Shown in pieces: positions 11,311 to 22,830 of a stretch of DNA of 64,000 nucleotides. Where the stretch lies: contig WELA01013853.1 of assembly GCA_009602735.1 (NCBI GenBank), forward strand, positions 368,305 through 432,304, read 5' to 3'. Each line of letters starts with the position of its first letter. Position 1 is the stretch's first letter. Both the position numbers and the translations under genes were made by a program. A model generated the notes under the pieces. The model saw nothing but the letters and a program-made list of their open reading frames with translations, made no database searches and was not told the origin of the DNA. Source of the DNA: Mesotaenium endlicherianum (taxonomy: Eukaryota; Streptophyta; Zygnematophyceae; Zygnematales; Mesotaeniaceae).

Positions 11311-12052
11311 TGAAAGGGGAAGAGTGCCCTAGTGGAAGCGTAGTAACTCACGAGGAAAGGAACTAGTTGCAATCATACTTAAGAATGCAACGGCATATCA
11401 CTAAGAAAGCTTAGGAAAACTACTCAACATTTTGAGTAGCAAGAAATTGCTCACAAATGATGTAGGATGAAAGGCCTTGTCATTACAAACCCGTAGAAAT
11501 TTACAGAAGTGAAAATTGATAAGAAACAAAGAAGTTATGCCTATTTACAATTTTCTGCCTAAGTGCTCCTCCCTAGGAGGAAGCTACGGATTTTCCTAAG
11601 TGTTTGTCAAATCGTCCCTTCCAGAATATTCGTGAGTGAGCCAGATCAGTCTAATCTGACGTGTCGGGCTGAATTGACGTCCACATACATGCATCGACAT
11701 TACTAGAATATTCTATCTTAGACGCGCTAGGCTAAATCGAAACTTCTAGGTAAATNTGGGTAAATCGACGTAGTCGGCACTCCGCGTCAGCCGAAATTAC
11801 ATGAAGGTTAACGGGCCAGATCGCTCGACGCTGTCGGTCAATCCGACGGTCGCGCTCACCGCGAATTAAGGACAGTCGTCAACCGACCTCAAAACTAATT
11901 AAACTTTGGAAATCCATAACTGTCTCAATACTTGACCAAATTTGATGAACTTCATATCAAAATGACCACAAAAATGCACTCTACATTACTATACAATCAA
12001 AACATACTTTCATGAAACTCAAAAATGCGCTTTATAAACCTATGATCTTACA
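11311..12052 (-). repeat. 5' LTR of B1
   Basis: A 742-bp LTR paired with 6139-6878. It contains a single N at 11756 flanked by repeats of GGTAAAT, which looks like an unmerged assembly overlap because the other B LTRs read straight through this point. Confidence 0.88.
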
Positions 12053-13560
12053 ACTTCTGCCTGTCCTCCTGCAACTAGCTGCTGCTCCTCAAGCTGTACC
12101 CGAGCTCCCTTTGGAGATGTAGCCAGTCCAGGATGCACTCCTTCCGGCAATGCAGCCAGTCCAGGCTGCACTGCTACCTCCTCTTCCAGATCTTCTGGAA
12201 CATACCCCTCACTTTGGTTGGAGTTCACAGGATCCATCACCCTCTTGTTGAGGACAACATCCCGGCTCACAACCACTTCACCAGTCCTGACATTTAGGAC
12301 CCGGAATTTCTTGCTCTCATATGCATACCCCACATACACACATTTCTCCGCCTTTGGCTGCAGCTTGTTCCTCTTCTCAACGAGGATATGAGACCACACC
12401 TCAGAACCAAACGCTCTGAGTTCGTGCACAGGCAATTCTTCCAGTTATAAACTTCTTCTGGAATCTTCTCTTTAAGAGATAAAGATGGCAACCTGGCAGT
12501 GACATATGCTGCTGTCTTCACTGTCTCAGCCCACAGGCTCACATGCATGTCTGCAGCAAACAGCACAGCCCTTGTTGACTCAATCAGCGTCCTGTTCTTC
12601 CTCTCTGCCACCCCATTTTGCTGGGAAGAGTAGGCCACCGTGTGTTGATACCTGATTCCCTCCTCCTTCAGGCACTTTGAGGAGTACCCATTCACATACT
12701 CTCCTCCGTTGTCTGTCTTCAGGGTCTTAATCTTCCTCCTACTCTGGTTCTCCACCACTGCCTTGTACTCCAAGAACTTCTCAAATGCCCGGTTCTTGTG
12801 CTTCATGAAGTACACCTCTGTCTTCCGAGAATAGTCATCAGTAAAGGTGATGTACATCTTATTTCCTGTTCTCTTGGCTGCTGTGCTGGCAGGCCCCCAC
12901 ACGTCTGAATGGACCAACTCCAAGGACTCTGTGGCCCTCTTTACCTCTCCTCCTCTTGGAGATGCTGCTCTTGACTGTTTTCCCATGTGGCACCCTTTGC
13001 AGAACTCCAAGCTCTGCTCACTGAAATCTGGTAGTCCTCCCTGCTTATCCTTTTACATCTTCTACAACTTCTACTTTCTGATATGTCCTAGTCTCTGATG
13101 CCACAGGTGGATGTCTCCACTCTTCTTCTCTGCAACCTGGGCCACTCCTGCTGAGTCAACTACTTTGGCCCCTAGGGCCTGCAGTCCACGCACCACCTCA
13201 GCTTCACACTTCAATTGGAACAAACTTCCCTTGAGTGTTGTCTTATGTGCCTTCAGGACAAATTCTCCCTTTTTAGTAAAAACTGAGCAGGCAAAACTTT
13301 CAAACACCACCTTGTTCCCCAGTGTAGTAGTCTTGGGCACAAATAACAAGTTCTTCACTAAGCCAGGGGTGTGCAAAACATCGTGCATTGTGAATTCCAC
13401 CGCTTTCTTCCAATCTTCAAATGCACAAGTATCTTCCCTCTGCCAATCCCTTGCAGCAAATTTCCATCTCCCACTCTGATAGGAACAAGCTCACACAGCT
13501 TGTAATCATACAAGAGATCTCTCCGTGACGTGCAGTGCCTGGAGGCTCCTGAGTCTTACA
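12053..13560 (-). pseudogene. copia protease and integrase of element C
   Basis: The protease motif DSGASRH is encoded at 13555-13535 but lies out of frame with gag because of an extra base just before it and a short duplication (TGCAC) after it. Further on come the pre-integrase zinc finger (LWHQRLGHIRK ... FCKGCHMGKQSR) and the integrase core 13010-12294, with catalytic Asp in LVHSDVWGP, Asp in LKTDNGGEY and Glu in NGVAERKNRT. The integrase core is open. Frame 12435-12040 continues into the linker, where B1 is inserted at 12052. Integrase before RT confirms Ty1/copia. Confidence 0.87.
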
Positions 13561-14465
13561 TACCACATGTTCCCATCTTCCTCTTCAGCACATGTGTATG
13601 CTTCATCAACAGTGACAGCATGTGCATTCTCCTCATGGATACGAGAGGATGTACCTTCACTCTTCCTCTGTGGGCAATTCCTGGCAATGTGGCCCTTCTC
13701 ATCACATCTGTAACAGACGAAGTCTGTGCAGCTCGATGCCAAATGCCCAGGCTTTCCACAGTGATAGCACGTCCTCACTCCTCCCCTGCCTCTTCCTCCT
13801 TGATGGCCACCTCTGCTGGATGACCCTCCTCCTTTTCGACTTGTGCTGGCCAAATTCAAATCCTCCATTTGCAGAGACAGATCCGCTGCTACTGATTTCT
13901 TCACTCTAACCATCTCCATCTCCTTTTCACTGTTCAGCAGTTTGGTCTTCACCACTCTCAGTTTCATGGCATTCACATCCATGTTCAGGAGCACCTTCTT
14001 TGTCATATTGAACTCAGGTGTCAGTCCCATCAGCAATTGAATCACTTGGTCTGCCTCTGCTACCTCAGCTTCAATAGCTTGCATGTCTTGACTTAACTTC
14101 AGCGTACGGGTGAAGTACCCCTGTATGCCTTCTCCATCTTCCATTGCAAACTGATTGAACTGCCTCTTGTAGATCTGCTTGCTGGCTGTGCTGACTGACT
14201 GATGAAATGTCTTCAATGCATCCCACACTTCTCTACTGGTTGTCAATCTGCACACTCTCAGCAGAGGCTCCGTCCCCAAGCTCTTGATTAGGAGGAAGAT
14301 GGCATGTGCCTCCTTTCTCTTCCACTTCGCACGCTCCTTCTCTCTTGTCGTCACATCTGCTGCTGAGGCTCCTGCTGCCAACTCTACTGGCAACGTATGT
14401 GTCCCGAGAACAATGTCCTTCAACTCGTACCGTGCTAATTGCGCCATACACTTCATTGACCACAC
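13506..14465 (-). CDS. copia gag of element C
   Basis: A 319-codon frame with a helical capsid region (LLIKSLGTEPLLRVC, YKRQFNQFAMEDGEGIQGYF, LLMGLTPEFN) of the UBN2/copia gag type. A Gly/Arg-rich stretch and two CCHC zinc knuckles follow (CYHCGKPGHLASSC and CYRCDEKGHIARNC). It would form the virus-like particle and bind element RNA. The true gag-pol frame is lost after about residue 300 by the frameshift in the protease motif, so the last 20 or so residues are out of register. Confidence 0.85.
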   Translation of the reverse strand: MWSMKCMAQLARYELKDIVLGTHTLPVELAAGASAADVTTREKERAKWKRKEAHAIFLLIKSLGTEPLLRVCRLTTSREVWDALKTFHQSVSTASKQIYKRQFNQFAMEDGEGIQGYFTRTLKLSQDMQAIEAEVAEADQVIQLLMGLTPEFNMTKKVLLNMDVNAMKLRVVKTKLLNSEKEMEMVRVKKSVAADLSLQMEDLNLASTSRKGGGSSSRGGHQGGRGRGGVRTCYHCGKPGHLASSCTDFVCYRCDEKGHIARNCPQRKSEGTSSRIHEENAHAVTVDEAYTCAEEEDGNMWYVRLRSLQALHVTERSLV

Positions 14466-14525
14466 AAGTACCTTGTACTCTTCCCATCAAAGTGCGGCAT
14501 CCTCAAATCGCCTACTCCGCTACCA

Positions 14526-15001
14526 TGTTGTAAATCCTCTTCTTCCATCTCTTCTTCTTACCGCACTTTCTTTCAGCTGGTCACACAGGTAGCTTCTTCT
14601 TCTTTCAAGTCACACAGACTTAGCTGGTCACACAGACAGCTTCCTTCAGTCACACAGACAAGGCCACACCTGTAGCAGATCAAGCACGTAGCATAGATGT
14701 TGCACACACACTTTCTTTGGAGACTCTTCTTCTTTCTTACACTCAAGAGTTCACCATACATCGTCTTTCACAGCGCCTATATTCACTTGGCGGGCTGCTC
14801 ACCTACCTCACACTCATCGACACTTCAGACCTAATGTCAAACTACCCTGCACTTCTACACAATTAACACAATGTTAACACATCGACGGTCCACCCACTTT
14901 GACTATAATACAAGTCTACTGTATGCATCGACACACACACACACATGCGAGCCCACAAAACCGACACTAGCACATAGAGTGAGGAGTGCCTATTTACAAC
15001 A
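14526..15001 (-). repeat. 5' LTR of copia element C
   Basis: A 476-bp LTR with inverted ends TGTTGTAAA/TTTACAACA. On the minus strand it is followed immediately by TGGTAGCGGAG, an initiator-Met-like primer-binding site (14515-14525). Confidence 0.88.
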
Positions 15002-15004
15002 GTA

Positions 15005-15119
15005 TGTAATGATTGTGTTGTATTATATTCGTTTGCTTATACTTTAATGCTTTTGAAAATATTTGGAGAAGTACTGTGTGGATCCAAGGGTGAATAGCTG
15101 CTCTAGAGACTTGGTTCAT
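15005..15119 (+). repeat. Relic of a family A LTR, left part
   Basis: Matches the first ~115 bp of the A LTRs at 16478, 22326 and 61009 (TGTA-TGATT start, TTTGGAG-AGTA-TGTGTGGAT, TTGGTTCAT). It is cut by the D solo LTR and resumes at 16441-16477 (CTTTGAACCTTCTAAGGCAT). It starts 3 bp after the copia LTR. Confidence 0.7.
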
Positions 15120-16435
15120 TGTAATGAATCAGTTCATTATTTATTTAATTAATTGCATATATAAATATAACACTAAATAAATATTATGTCTATATACTCA
15201 CATGTGCGAGTTCATCTAAATGAATGTATGTCGATGTAATGCAAGTTTACTTACTTTGTCAAAAAGGTCAGCAGGATGACTTTTGTACCATAGTGTAGTT
15301 TGCTGACTTTGTTGAAAAGGTCAGCAAGATGACTTTTGTATCATAGTGTGGTTTGCTGACATTGTTGAAAAGGTCAGCAGGATGACTTTTGTATCATAGT
15401 ATAGTTTGCTGAGATTTATATATCAGTTATATACAGGATATAATATCAGGAGGATGACATATAGTAAGCTCGCTTGATATTAGTCAATATACTTAGCTTC
15501 AGTACGCTGAGGATAGACATATTCATTTAGATTGTTATTTGTAGATTGGCACATGTGACCGCAGTATACTGAAAGTCGGGAGGTCGACTGAGATTCGGTA
15601 AACCGATGACCTACCAGTGTGGTTAACTCCTGGGTAGGCGGAGCCGTCGTCAGTCAACCGAACAGTTAGGACTTCAGTCAACCGACCAATTAATATGGTC
15701 GTTATACCTAGATCCGTGGGTCCCAACTTAACGGGTTTCCCACGAAACGGCGCACCTTGCGCCGTGGTCAACCAGGTGGTCACTAGGTACATAGCAGGCT
15801 GGGATCTCGTGGTCCCTCATTCTGGACAGTAGGCTTTACAGTCGGATTTCTACTTGCAAGTGATGTGTGCACTTTTTGGGTTCGTTCTAATGACCAGCCT
15901 TCACGGAAATTGCCATGGCTGCTTCGTTTGCGCTCCATTTGGAGCGAACTAGGACTTTTCGGAAAGGTCTCGTCAAGATGCATCCGTTGCCGTTAAGTTT
16001 GCTCAATTTAAAGTAGTATTGACAGAGTTATGCCCTCTGACATTTTGGGGTCACACAGCGGACAGATTCCATGGTTTTTGCACCTAAGTCAGTGGGATGT
16101 GTTTGAGCTACTTTATGGTCATCTGAATGAGAGCGCCTTTGCTATTCAGTCCCCTGATGTCGTGTATGTGCTTACACATGCTTGTATGCCTGGTAGGCAA
16201 GAGGTCAGGAGTTTCTAAAGGAGAAGCTCTAGTCCTCAAGCTCGCCTCTTTCTTGTGCCTTGTATTCGTGTGCAACTATGGCACACTACGATAAGTGAGT
16301 CAAGGGCTATAGATGAGTAAACGGAATTCATTATAAGGGTGAACATCGCTCCCTGATTTCACACGCTTCCACCTATCTCTGATCTTATATATTTAAATGA
16401 AATATATTAATCTTGAATAAGCAAGATTCATTTCA
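15120..16435 (+). repeat. Solo LTR of family D
   Basis: A 1316-bp TG...CA unit, the inverted match of 2061-3282. No primer-binding site follows, so it is solo. It lies inside a family A LTR relic. The flanks TTCAT (15115-15119) and GTCAC (16436-16440) are at best a decayed 5-bp duplication. Long stretches such as 15700-15780 match the other copy closely. Confidence 0.75.
15254..15412 (+). repeat. 53-bp tandem repeat, three units, inside the D LTR
   Basis: GGTCAGC cores at 15266, 15319 and 15372 give an exact 53-bp period. Each unit reads roughly GGTCAGCAGGATGACTTTTG then an AT-rich part and GTTTGCTGAC. The D LTR at 2061-3282 has only two units. Confidence 0.85.
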
Positions 16436-16440
16436 GTCAC

Positions 16441-16477
16441 GTACTTTGAACCTTCTAAGGCATTTTTGAAGTTAGAG
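16441..16477 (+). repeat. Relic of a family A LTR, right part
   Basis: Continues the A LTR relic of 15005-15119 across the D solo LTR. It stops where the complete LTR of A1 begins at 16478. Confidence 0.65.
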
Positions 16478-16979
16478 TGTAGTGATTTAAGTTTTATTAT
16501 ATTAGTTTGCTTTTATTGTAATGCTTTTGAATATACTCAAAGTAGTATTGTGTGGATTCAAGTGTGAATAGATGCTCTGGTGGCTTAGTTCATGTCCTTT
16601 GAACCTTCTAAGGCATTTTCGAAGTTAGAGGAAGAACCTAGAAGAACTCCGTGTGGCAAAAGTCAAATGTGCCAATTTTGGGTCAAAAGAACATGTGTAC
16701 ATTATTCACGGAAGAGGTGGAAAGTTTTGGGATGTGTTGGGTGCAAACACATCAACATGCACCTTCCTAGAAATTACTTATGTAGCAAGTATATAATAAG
16801 AGCTAGAACATAGAAAGGTATTCGAGTAGCACTCTTGTACTTGCCAAATTCCAAAAATATATTAACTTTCGAGAAGCCATCTCTCTTTCAAGAAGCTATT
16901 ACTTGTGTTCAAAGATCCTTGTCTTGAATAGATAAAGTATTGCATTTCACTAAGTACATTATCTATCTGTTTCACTACG
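16478..16979 (+). repeat. 5' LTR of A1
   Basis: 502 bp, start TGTAGTGATT, end TTTCACTACG where the other A LTRs end in CACTACA. Confidence 0.87.
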
Positions 16980-16980
16980 G

Positions 16981-16992
16981 TGGTATTGGAGC
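16981..16992 (+). other. Primer-binding site of A1
   Basis: TGGTATTGGAGC, one spacer base after the LTR. Two mismatches to TGGTATCAGAGC. Confidence 0.78.
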
Positions 16993-17016
16993 TAGGCACT
17001 TTGGTAGCACAAGAAG

Positions 17017-18216
17017 ATGGCCGATCCAAAAGACCAACAGCAAGCTTTTGAAGGAAGCACGTCATCTCCAAGAGACCCTCCTCCATTGCCAATGGGAGAG
17101 CCCACTCAAGAAAATCTGCAACAACAAAAAACACCACAAGGAGGAGCACCGTCATATCCCGTAACAGCCGCTAAGTTGACCCCACCACAAGGAGTTCCCG
17201 CAAATGAGTGGGCAGCCTTTCTAATGACCGTCCACAACCAAGTGGGCTTGGCCACCTATGAAGCAACCGTGCAAGCGTCAAGAGAAGCTATGGCTGCCAT
17301 GGTTGCCCCTGTTGCAAGCACTGCTCAAAATCCAGCCCCGGCACAAGCACCTCCACAAAAGCCTACGAGAGCAAGAAAACTTATCTAGCCCGGCAAACCC
17401 GACACTTTTAACCCCGGGAAAGGTGCCAACCTGAATTTATGGCTCTACCAAGTGGAGACGTACCTCGCATTCCTTGAAGTACCCGAGGAGGACTACGTTC
17501 CCTTTGCCTTTACCTTACTTAGAGGAGCAGCAACATCATGGTGGCATAACTATCAAGCGACTATATATCAAGCTACGGCGCACCCCGTGTTCGGCTAAGA
17601 GCCCCCTCCATCATATGCAAGATGGGCAAATTTTTGTGAGGCCCTCAAGAAGCAATTCAAACCCATTAATGCGGAGAAGATTGCCTCAGGAAAGCTCCAC
17701 CATCCGAAGCAAACGACGTCCGTTCAAGAGTATACATCCAGATTTCACGCCCTCACTCTTGAGATCCCCAACATGTCTCTTGAGGGAAAGATGGATCGCT
17801 ACATCTTTGGCCTCAAACCCAAGGTGGCAAAGGAAGTGGAATTACGCAACTTGACAAACTTCTCAAAGATATTTGAAGTGGCTCAAAAGGTGGATACCTT
17901 GGATTTCAAGCACTCCTTGCCTTCATCATCACGGGCACCGGCGACGCGGGTGTACGCAGTCCCTTCCACATTCGAATCAGGACCCACACCCATGGAAATC
18001 GGAGTCATTGAAATGGACCCCGCGGCTGCCCGGAAGAGGGGAAGACCCTCCAATGACACTTATGATGCAAGAAACCAGCAAGGAGTGAAAGCAAGACACT
18101 CTCGGGCTGAAAAAGAAGCTCTTATGACGATTGGACTATGTTTTTATTGTGAGGAAAAGGGCCATCGCACACTCTCATGCCCCAAAAAGTTGTCAAAAAA
18201 CGGACAGCGCCGGTAG
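17017..18216 (+). pseudogene. A1 gag with in-frame stops
   Basis: Colinear with the intact 401-codon gag of A2. In-frame stops occur at 17386 (TAG where A2 has AAG) and near 17596 (TAA where A2 has CAA). The frame is open again from 17773, through the zinc knuckle [14 protein letters not shown], to the gag stop at 18214-18216. The start MADPKDQQQAFEG agrees with A2. Capsid protein would package element RNA. Confidence 0.87.
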
Positions 18217-18226
18217 GCCAGGAGCC
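18195..18226 (+). promoter_or_regulatory. Probable -1 ribosomal frameshift site of A1
   Basis: The heptamer A AAA AAC (18195-18201) is in the gag frame as tcA AAA AAC. The pol frame that follows is -1 relative to gag. A 7-bp perfect stem GGTAGGC/GCCTACC with loop CAGGA lies 10 nt downstream and covers the gag stop codon. The same arrangement occurs in A2. Confidence 0.75.
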
Positions 18227-19793
18227 TACCACCCCAAGACCCACTTCACGAGAAGACAACAAGCCAAGTGAGGTGGAGACCCCCGTTGAAGACAACGTTC
18301 CAGCCCCAATGAGTTTGAGAGGTTACCTTGGAGGAGAGAAGGTCCACATCTTGGTGGGTAGCGGAGCTGAAGGCAACTTCATCGCTGCAGATTTTGCCAC
18401 CAAGCACGGCATTACTATGCGAACTCTTGACCACGACGAGGAGATTATGATGCCCGACGAAGTCTCCTACACTTACCCTTCTAAGAAGACGTACCCCTTG
18501 TCACTCTCTATCAAGTCCTTCAAGAATAGAGTAGTATTCTCCCCCATGCAATTGGGCAAGTACGGCGTCATCCTAGGGACGCCTTGGTTGACCAAGCACA
18601 ATCCCCAAGTTGATTGGAGGGACAGTACTATCAAGATCAAGAGCGACATCACTTCAAGAATCTGTATTTTGCGCGCAATCCCTTTGCCCAAGGGCGTACC
18701 CCCCAAGAGATTTGTAGATCACAAGATAGAGTTGGAGCCCGGAAGCAAGCCCATCTCTCGGCCTACGTTCAAAATGTCAAACACAAAGCTAGACAAAGTC
18801 AAGAAGAAAATCAAGGAGCTATTGGAGCATAGCTTCATTCGACCTAGCAAGTCGCCATTTGGAGCCCCGGTGCTATTTGTCAAGAAGAAGGATGGTACCT
18901 TGAGGATGTGTGTGGACTATCGCGCCCTCAACAAGATCACCATCAAGAATTGATACCCGCTGCCGCGCATGGATGAGCTCATGGACCGGCTGGTTGGAGC
19001 CAAGAAGCGGCTACCACCAGATTCGCATCGTTGAACCTGACATAGAAAAGACGGCATTCAGGACAAGATATGGACGTTTTGTGTTTATGGTCCTCCCATT
19101 TTGACTCACCAACGCGCCAACAACTTTCATGACTATGATGAACACCATATTTCAGCCCATGTTGGACAAATTTGTGATGGTATTCATCGATGACATCCTT
19201 ATCTACAGCAAGACCCTTGAAGAGCATGCGAGACACTTGAAAGAAGTCCTTGAAGTATTGAAGCAAAACAAGCTATTTGCAAAGGAGTCAAATTGCAAGT
19301 TTGCCAAACAAGAAGTGGAGTTCTTAGGTCTCCACGTGGCTGCCGATGGCATCAAGATGGACCCCAAGAAGACCACGGTGGTGGAGGAATGGCCAACCTC
19401 CACTACCAAGAAAGAACTCCAATCATTCTTGGAATTTGTCAATTGGTACAGGAGATTAATCCAGAGCTTCTCGCACATAGCAACCCCCCTGACAGATTTA
19501 CTCAAGAAGGACAAACCATATTTTTGGACCAAGAAAGAGGAGGAGCATGCCAACAACTGAAGCAAAGATTGACGACATCCCCGGTGCTCACACTCCCAAG
19601 ACCAGACCGAGATTGGCCCTTCCACGTTATCATCAATGCATCTTCGCATGCAATAGGAGCAATCCTGCTCCAAGTCCAAGGCAAAGGACTGCAACCCATT
19701 GCCTACGAGTCAAGGAAGTTAAATCCAGCCGAGCATAATTATACAACCACGGAGGGAGAGGTGTTGGCAATTATAGTATTATACATGCCTTGA
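18202..19793 (+). pseudogene. A1 protease, reverse transcriptase and RNase H
   Basis: Frame 18177-18953 carries protease ([14 protein letters not shown], with Gly in place of the catalytic Asp seen in A2) and the RT start ([20 protein letters not shown]), ending in TGA at 18951 where A2 has CGA. Frame 19129-19560 has [10 protein letters not shown] and the RT thumb. RNase H (WPFHVIINASSHAIGAILLQ, with Asn replacing a catalytic Asp) lies in another frame, 19293-19793. Loss of the protease and RNase H catalytic residues confirms decay. Confidence 0.86.
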
Positions 19794-21325
19794 AGGTTTG
19801 GTGCTGCTACGTTGAAGGACGCAAGGTGCAGGTCACTGCAGACCACGAGGCGTTGAAGCATCTTCAGACGCAGCCGTATCTCTCAAGGAGACAAGCAAAA
19901 TGGAGTGAATACCTGCAACAATACAACATTGAGATCCAACTCGGGAAGACAGATCCAGCTGACCCCCTTTCAGGACTACAAGTGAACTCGGTTATGATAA
20001 CCTTGCATACGGATTTGGAGGCAAGATTTTCAGCCGCGTATGAAAGAGACCACAAGAACAGAGAAGCGGCCTTGGACCCATACACTAAGCAAGAAGGCAA
20101 TCATTGGGTCAGGCAAGACACGGGCCAGAGATGTGTTCCTAACGACTTAGACCACTGACTCTTGCTTCTACGAGAAGCACACGACAACCCTCTTGGAGGA
20201 CTCTTAGGGATCCTCAAGACCACGGGCATTCTAGCCAGGATTTATTGCTGGCCAGGCGTGTCTAAGCAAGTCAAGGAGTACTGCAGGAGCTGTTACACAT
20301 GCCAAAGAGTCAAGCCCTCATCAAAAAAGACAGGAGGACTCCTCCAACCACTACCAATCCCGGAAAGGCAAAGGACGGACATCTCAATGGACCTTATTGT
20401 GGACCTGCCCGTGACACCTCGAGGCCATAATGCAAAACTAACGGTGGTGGACAAACTTACCAAGATGGCTCATTTCATTCCCACTACGACCAAGGTTACA
20501 GCACCCTAGTCAGCAAGACTCATCTTTGACAACATCTTTCGACTCCATGGACTACTATCAAGAATTATGTTGGATAGAGATCCAAGATTCACAAGCCATT
20601 TTTGGAAATACCTCTTCAAGAACTTGGGTACATTGCTGGATATGTACAGTGTCTACCACCCGCAATCATATGGGCAAATAGAGTGTATGAATTGTACCCT
20701 AAAGATCTCTCAAAAGGCCTACGTGTCTACTCCGGACGAGGATTGGGATATGTTCTTGACCCCCTTGGAGTTTGCCTACAACAACACGACGCAGGCCTCT
20801 ACCCAAGAGTCCCCATTCTTCCTCAACTATGGCTTGCATCCCACCACGCCACTGAGCTTCACGGCTGGCCATGATAAAGTACCTGCAACAACAGCTTTTT
20901 TGGAGACATTAGAAGCAGCCCTTACAGCAGCGAAGAAAGCTCTACAATAGACGCAAGATGCTCAAGCAAGAGTCGCAAACAGGTCCGGAAGAGAAATTAC
21001 GTACAAAGTGGGTGACAACGTGTTACTATCATCCAAGAATATTTATCTGAACAACAGGCCTGCCGGCAGCAAGTTCTCTCCCAAGTATTTGGGACCCTTC
21101 AAGATTATCCAGCAAGTCAACCCCGTTGCTTTCAAGCTAGAACTTCCCCAGACTATGCACATCGACCCCGTATTCCACGCTTCCCTCTTCAAGCCAAATG
21201 CGCAACCGGACAACGAGTTCCCAGGACGAGTGACAACTCCACCAACCCCAACAATAGCTAATGATCATTTGGAGTATGAAGTGGAAGACATATTGGCTAT
21301 AAGAGGAGACAGCAACAATATTTAA
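19794..21325 (+). pseudogene. A1 integrase
   Basis: The zinc-finger region (SCYTCQRVK near 20290), the catalytic core with Asp in TDISMDLIVDLPV and Asp in MLDRDPRFTSHFW, and HPQSYGQIECMN before the third acidic residue (20162-20950, TAG at 20507). The C-terminal part 21008-21325 has NRPAGSKFSPKYLGPFKII and HIDPVFHASLFKP. Several stops separate the parts. Confidence 0.85.
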
Positions 21326-21430
21326 TCAAGTGGAAAGGATATCCAGATTCTGAGAATGGTTTGGTGGCGGTGCACTACCTTGACAACGTTCAGAGAAAGT
21401 TGAGGCGCTTCCATGCCGCCAACCCCCATC
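21316..21430 (+). pseudogene. A1 chromodomain remnant
   Basis: LIKWKGYPDSENG followed by VHYLDNVQRKLRRFHAANP resembles a chromodomain core and C-terminal helix. It is frame-disrupted relative to the preceding integrase (TAA near 21322), and the central Trp-Glu-Pro segment is changed. Confidence 0.7.
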
Positions 21431-21659
21431 TTGGACCAGCCCCAAGTCTCTCTACAAGAAGCCCGAAGACTTCAAGGAGGCAGCCTGCCACCATCAAGAA
21501 GCAGCAGAAGACCCCTTGGAGGCAGCCTGCAAGAACCAGTAAAAGAAAGAATAAACATTAGGTACTCTTCTTTTCTCGCAGTTTCTGGGAAGAAAACCAA
21601 AATTGCTACTGCTGAAAAGTCTTTGCATGATAAACTCTGGAATGTTATGTGGCTATAGT

Positions 21660-22325
21660 TTGTAAATAGATACTTTTTTTAAGATTAAGTTCGATCATTT
21701 TGGAGCTATGATCAGAGAGATAAAAATCTCTGAACACAAGGGGGTCAGGCTGCTGGCATTATTAGGGCAGAATATGCCTTCTGACATTGTGTCCTCCCCT
21801 GAATTTGGAATACTTTCAAACTCAAGACTATGGTAAAAGATCTTACTGCGCCCATTTAGAGACTAACTTTGCAAAATTTCAAAAAGCATAGAAGGACTTA
21901 TGATTTTCAAAAGTTCCTACACAGATTTGGAGGAGTGCCTTCTCTCTCTGCTCTGGACGACACTCCAGAAGTTAGAATGCTTTCAAATTTAGTGACCTGG
22001 TAGATGGATTTCAACGCGCACTGTTTGGCACTAAAACTTTCCAATTGAGAGCAATTCTGTGCACGCTATAAATTTTTGAATCCGTGGCAGATTTAGGGCC
22101 AACTTGTACTATTTTCCTTATCATCAAGGAGGAGGCTAGCCAATAAGGTCACACCACCCACAACCTTGCCTAGTCTACCTTACATGTATAACACCTGACT
22201 TGGCGCCTTTGACTAATCCTCTTTACATGTGTGGCTCCTAACTTGAAGCTGTTGACTACCCTGCTGCACATGTGTAAGACCTGACTTGACGCACCAAGAC
22301 GTCGCTTTTTCCATCGGGGGAGTGA
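21660..22325 (+). other. A1 3' non-coding region and polypurine tract
   Basis: No ORF is recognisable. It ends with CGGGGGAGTGA directly before the 3' LTR, a good polypurine tract. Direct partial repeats (GACTTGGCGCC/GACTTGACGC with CACATGTGTA) occur at 22190-22300. Confidence 0.6.
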
Positions 22326-22830
22326 TGTAGTGATTTGCGTTCTAATATGTTAGTTTGCTTTTATTTTAATACTTTTGAATGAATTTGGAGTAATATTGTG
22401 TGGATTCTAGTGTAAATAGATGCTCTGGTAAATTGGTTCATGTCCTTTGAACTTTCTAAGGCATTTTCGAAGTTAGAGGAAGGACCTAGAAGAACTCCAT
22501 GTGGCAAAAGTCAAATGTGCCATTTTTAGGTCAAAAGGACAAGTGTACATTATCCTAGAAAGAGGTGGTAATTTTTGGGATGTGTGGAGTGCCAACACAT
22601 AAACGTGCACCTTCCTAGAAATTACCTATGTAGCAAGTGTATAAACAAGAGCTAGAACATGGAAAGACATTCGAGAATCACTCTTGTACTTGCCAAATTC
22701 CGAAAAAACATATTAACTTTCAAGAAGCCATCTTCCTTTCAAGAAGCTGCCACTTGTGTTCAAAGATTCTTGTTTTGAATAGATAAAGTATTCTATTTTA
22801 CTAAGTACTTTATCTAGTTGTTTCACTACA
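22326..22830 (+). repeat. 3' LTR of A1
   Basis: 505 bp, TGTAGTGATT ... TTTCACTACA, paired with 16478-16979. Confidence 0.87.

Larger units (their letters stand above)
6139..12052 (-). mobile_element. Chromovirus B1 (Ty3/gypsy), complete structure, decayed ORFs
   Basis: A minus-strand element with LTRs at 6139-6878 and 11311-12052, primer-binding site at 11297-11308 and a perfect target duplication ACTTC (6134-6138 and 12053-12057). Internal order is gag, protease, RT, RNase H, integrase, chromodomain. It is inserted into copia element C in the linker between integrase and RT. Compared with B3 it has a deletion of about 0.23 kb in gag (near 11047), a one-base loss near 9370, a stop at 8471 and a frameshift near 7735. 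The single N at 11756 lies in its 5' LTR. Confidence 0.92.
3324..15001 (-). mobile_element. Ty1/copia element C, interrupted by nested insertions
   Basis: On the minus strand the order is 5' LTR (14526-15001), gag (13506-14465), protease, integrase (12053-13560), reverse transcriptase and RNase H (3809-6138), then 3' LTR (3324-3785). Integrase before RT is the Ty1/copia order. Two insertions split it: chromovirus B1 (6139-12052) and a solo LTR of the same family (4941-5417). The left LTR is truncated at a junction with B LTR sequence. Frameshifts and stops in protease and RT make it non-autonomous. Confidence 0.88.
16478..22830 (+). mobile_element. Chromovirus A1 (Ty3/gypsy), complete structure, decayed
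   Basis: LTRs at 16478-16979 and 22326-22830 share ends TGTAGTGA/TCACTACA. Primer-binding site at 16981-16992. Order is gag, protease, RT, RNase H, integrase, chromodomain. Both the internal region and the -1 frameshift signal match A2 at 61009-64000. There are many stops, and about 0.22 kb between protease and RT and about 28 bp near 19005 are deleted relative to A2. No 5-bp duplication is seen: the left flank is an A LTR relic and the right flank is B2 sequence. Confidence 0.9.

Noticed and set aside
2061-16435. Inverted 1.2-1.3 kb repeats flanking about 12 kb, like a giant terminal-inverted-repeat DNA transposon
   Set aside because: Both repeats are LTRs with TG...CA ends and the left one is followed by a primer-binding site pointing away from the interval. 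The DNA between them is a copia element with its own LTRs. No transposase is seen.
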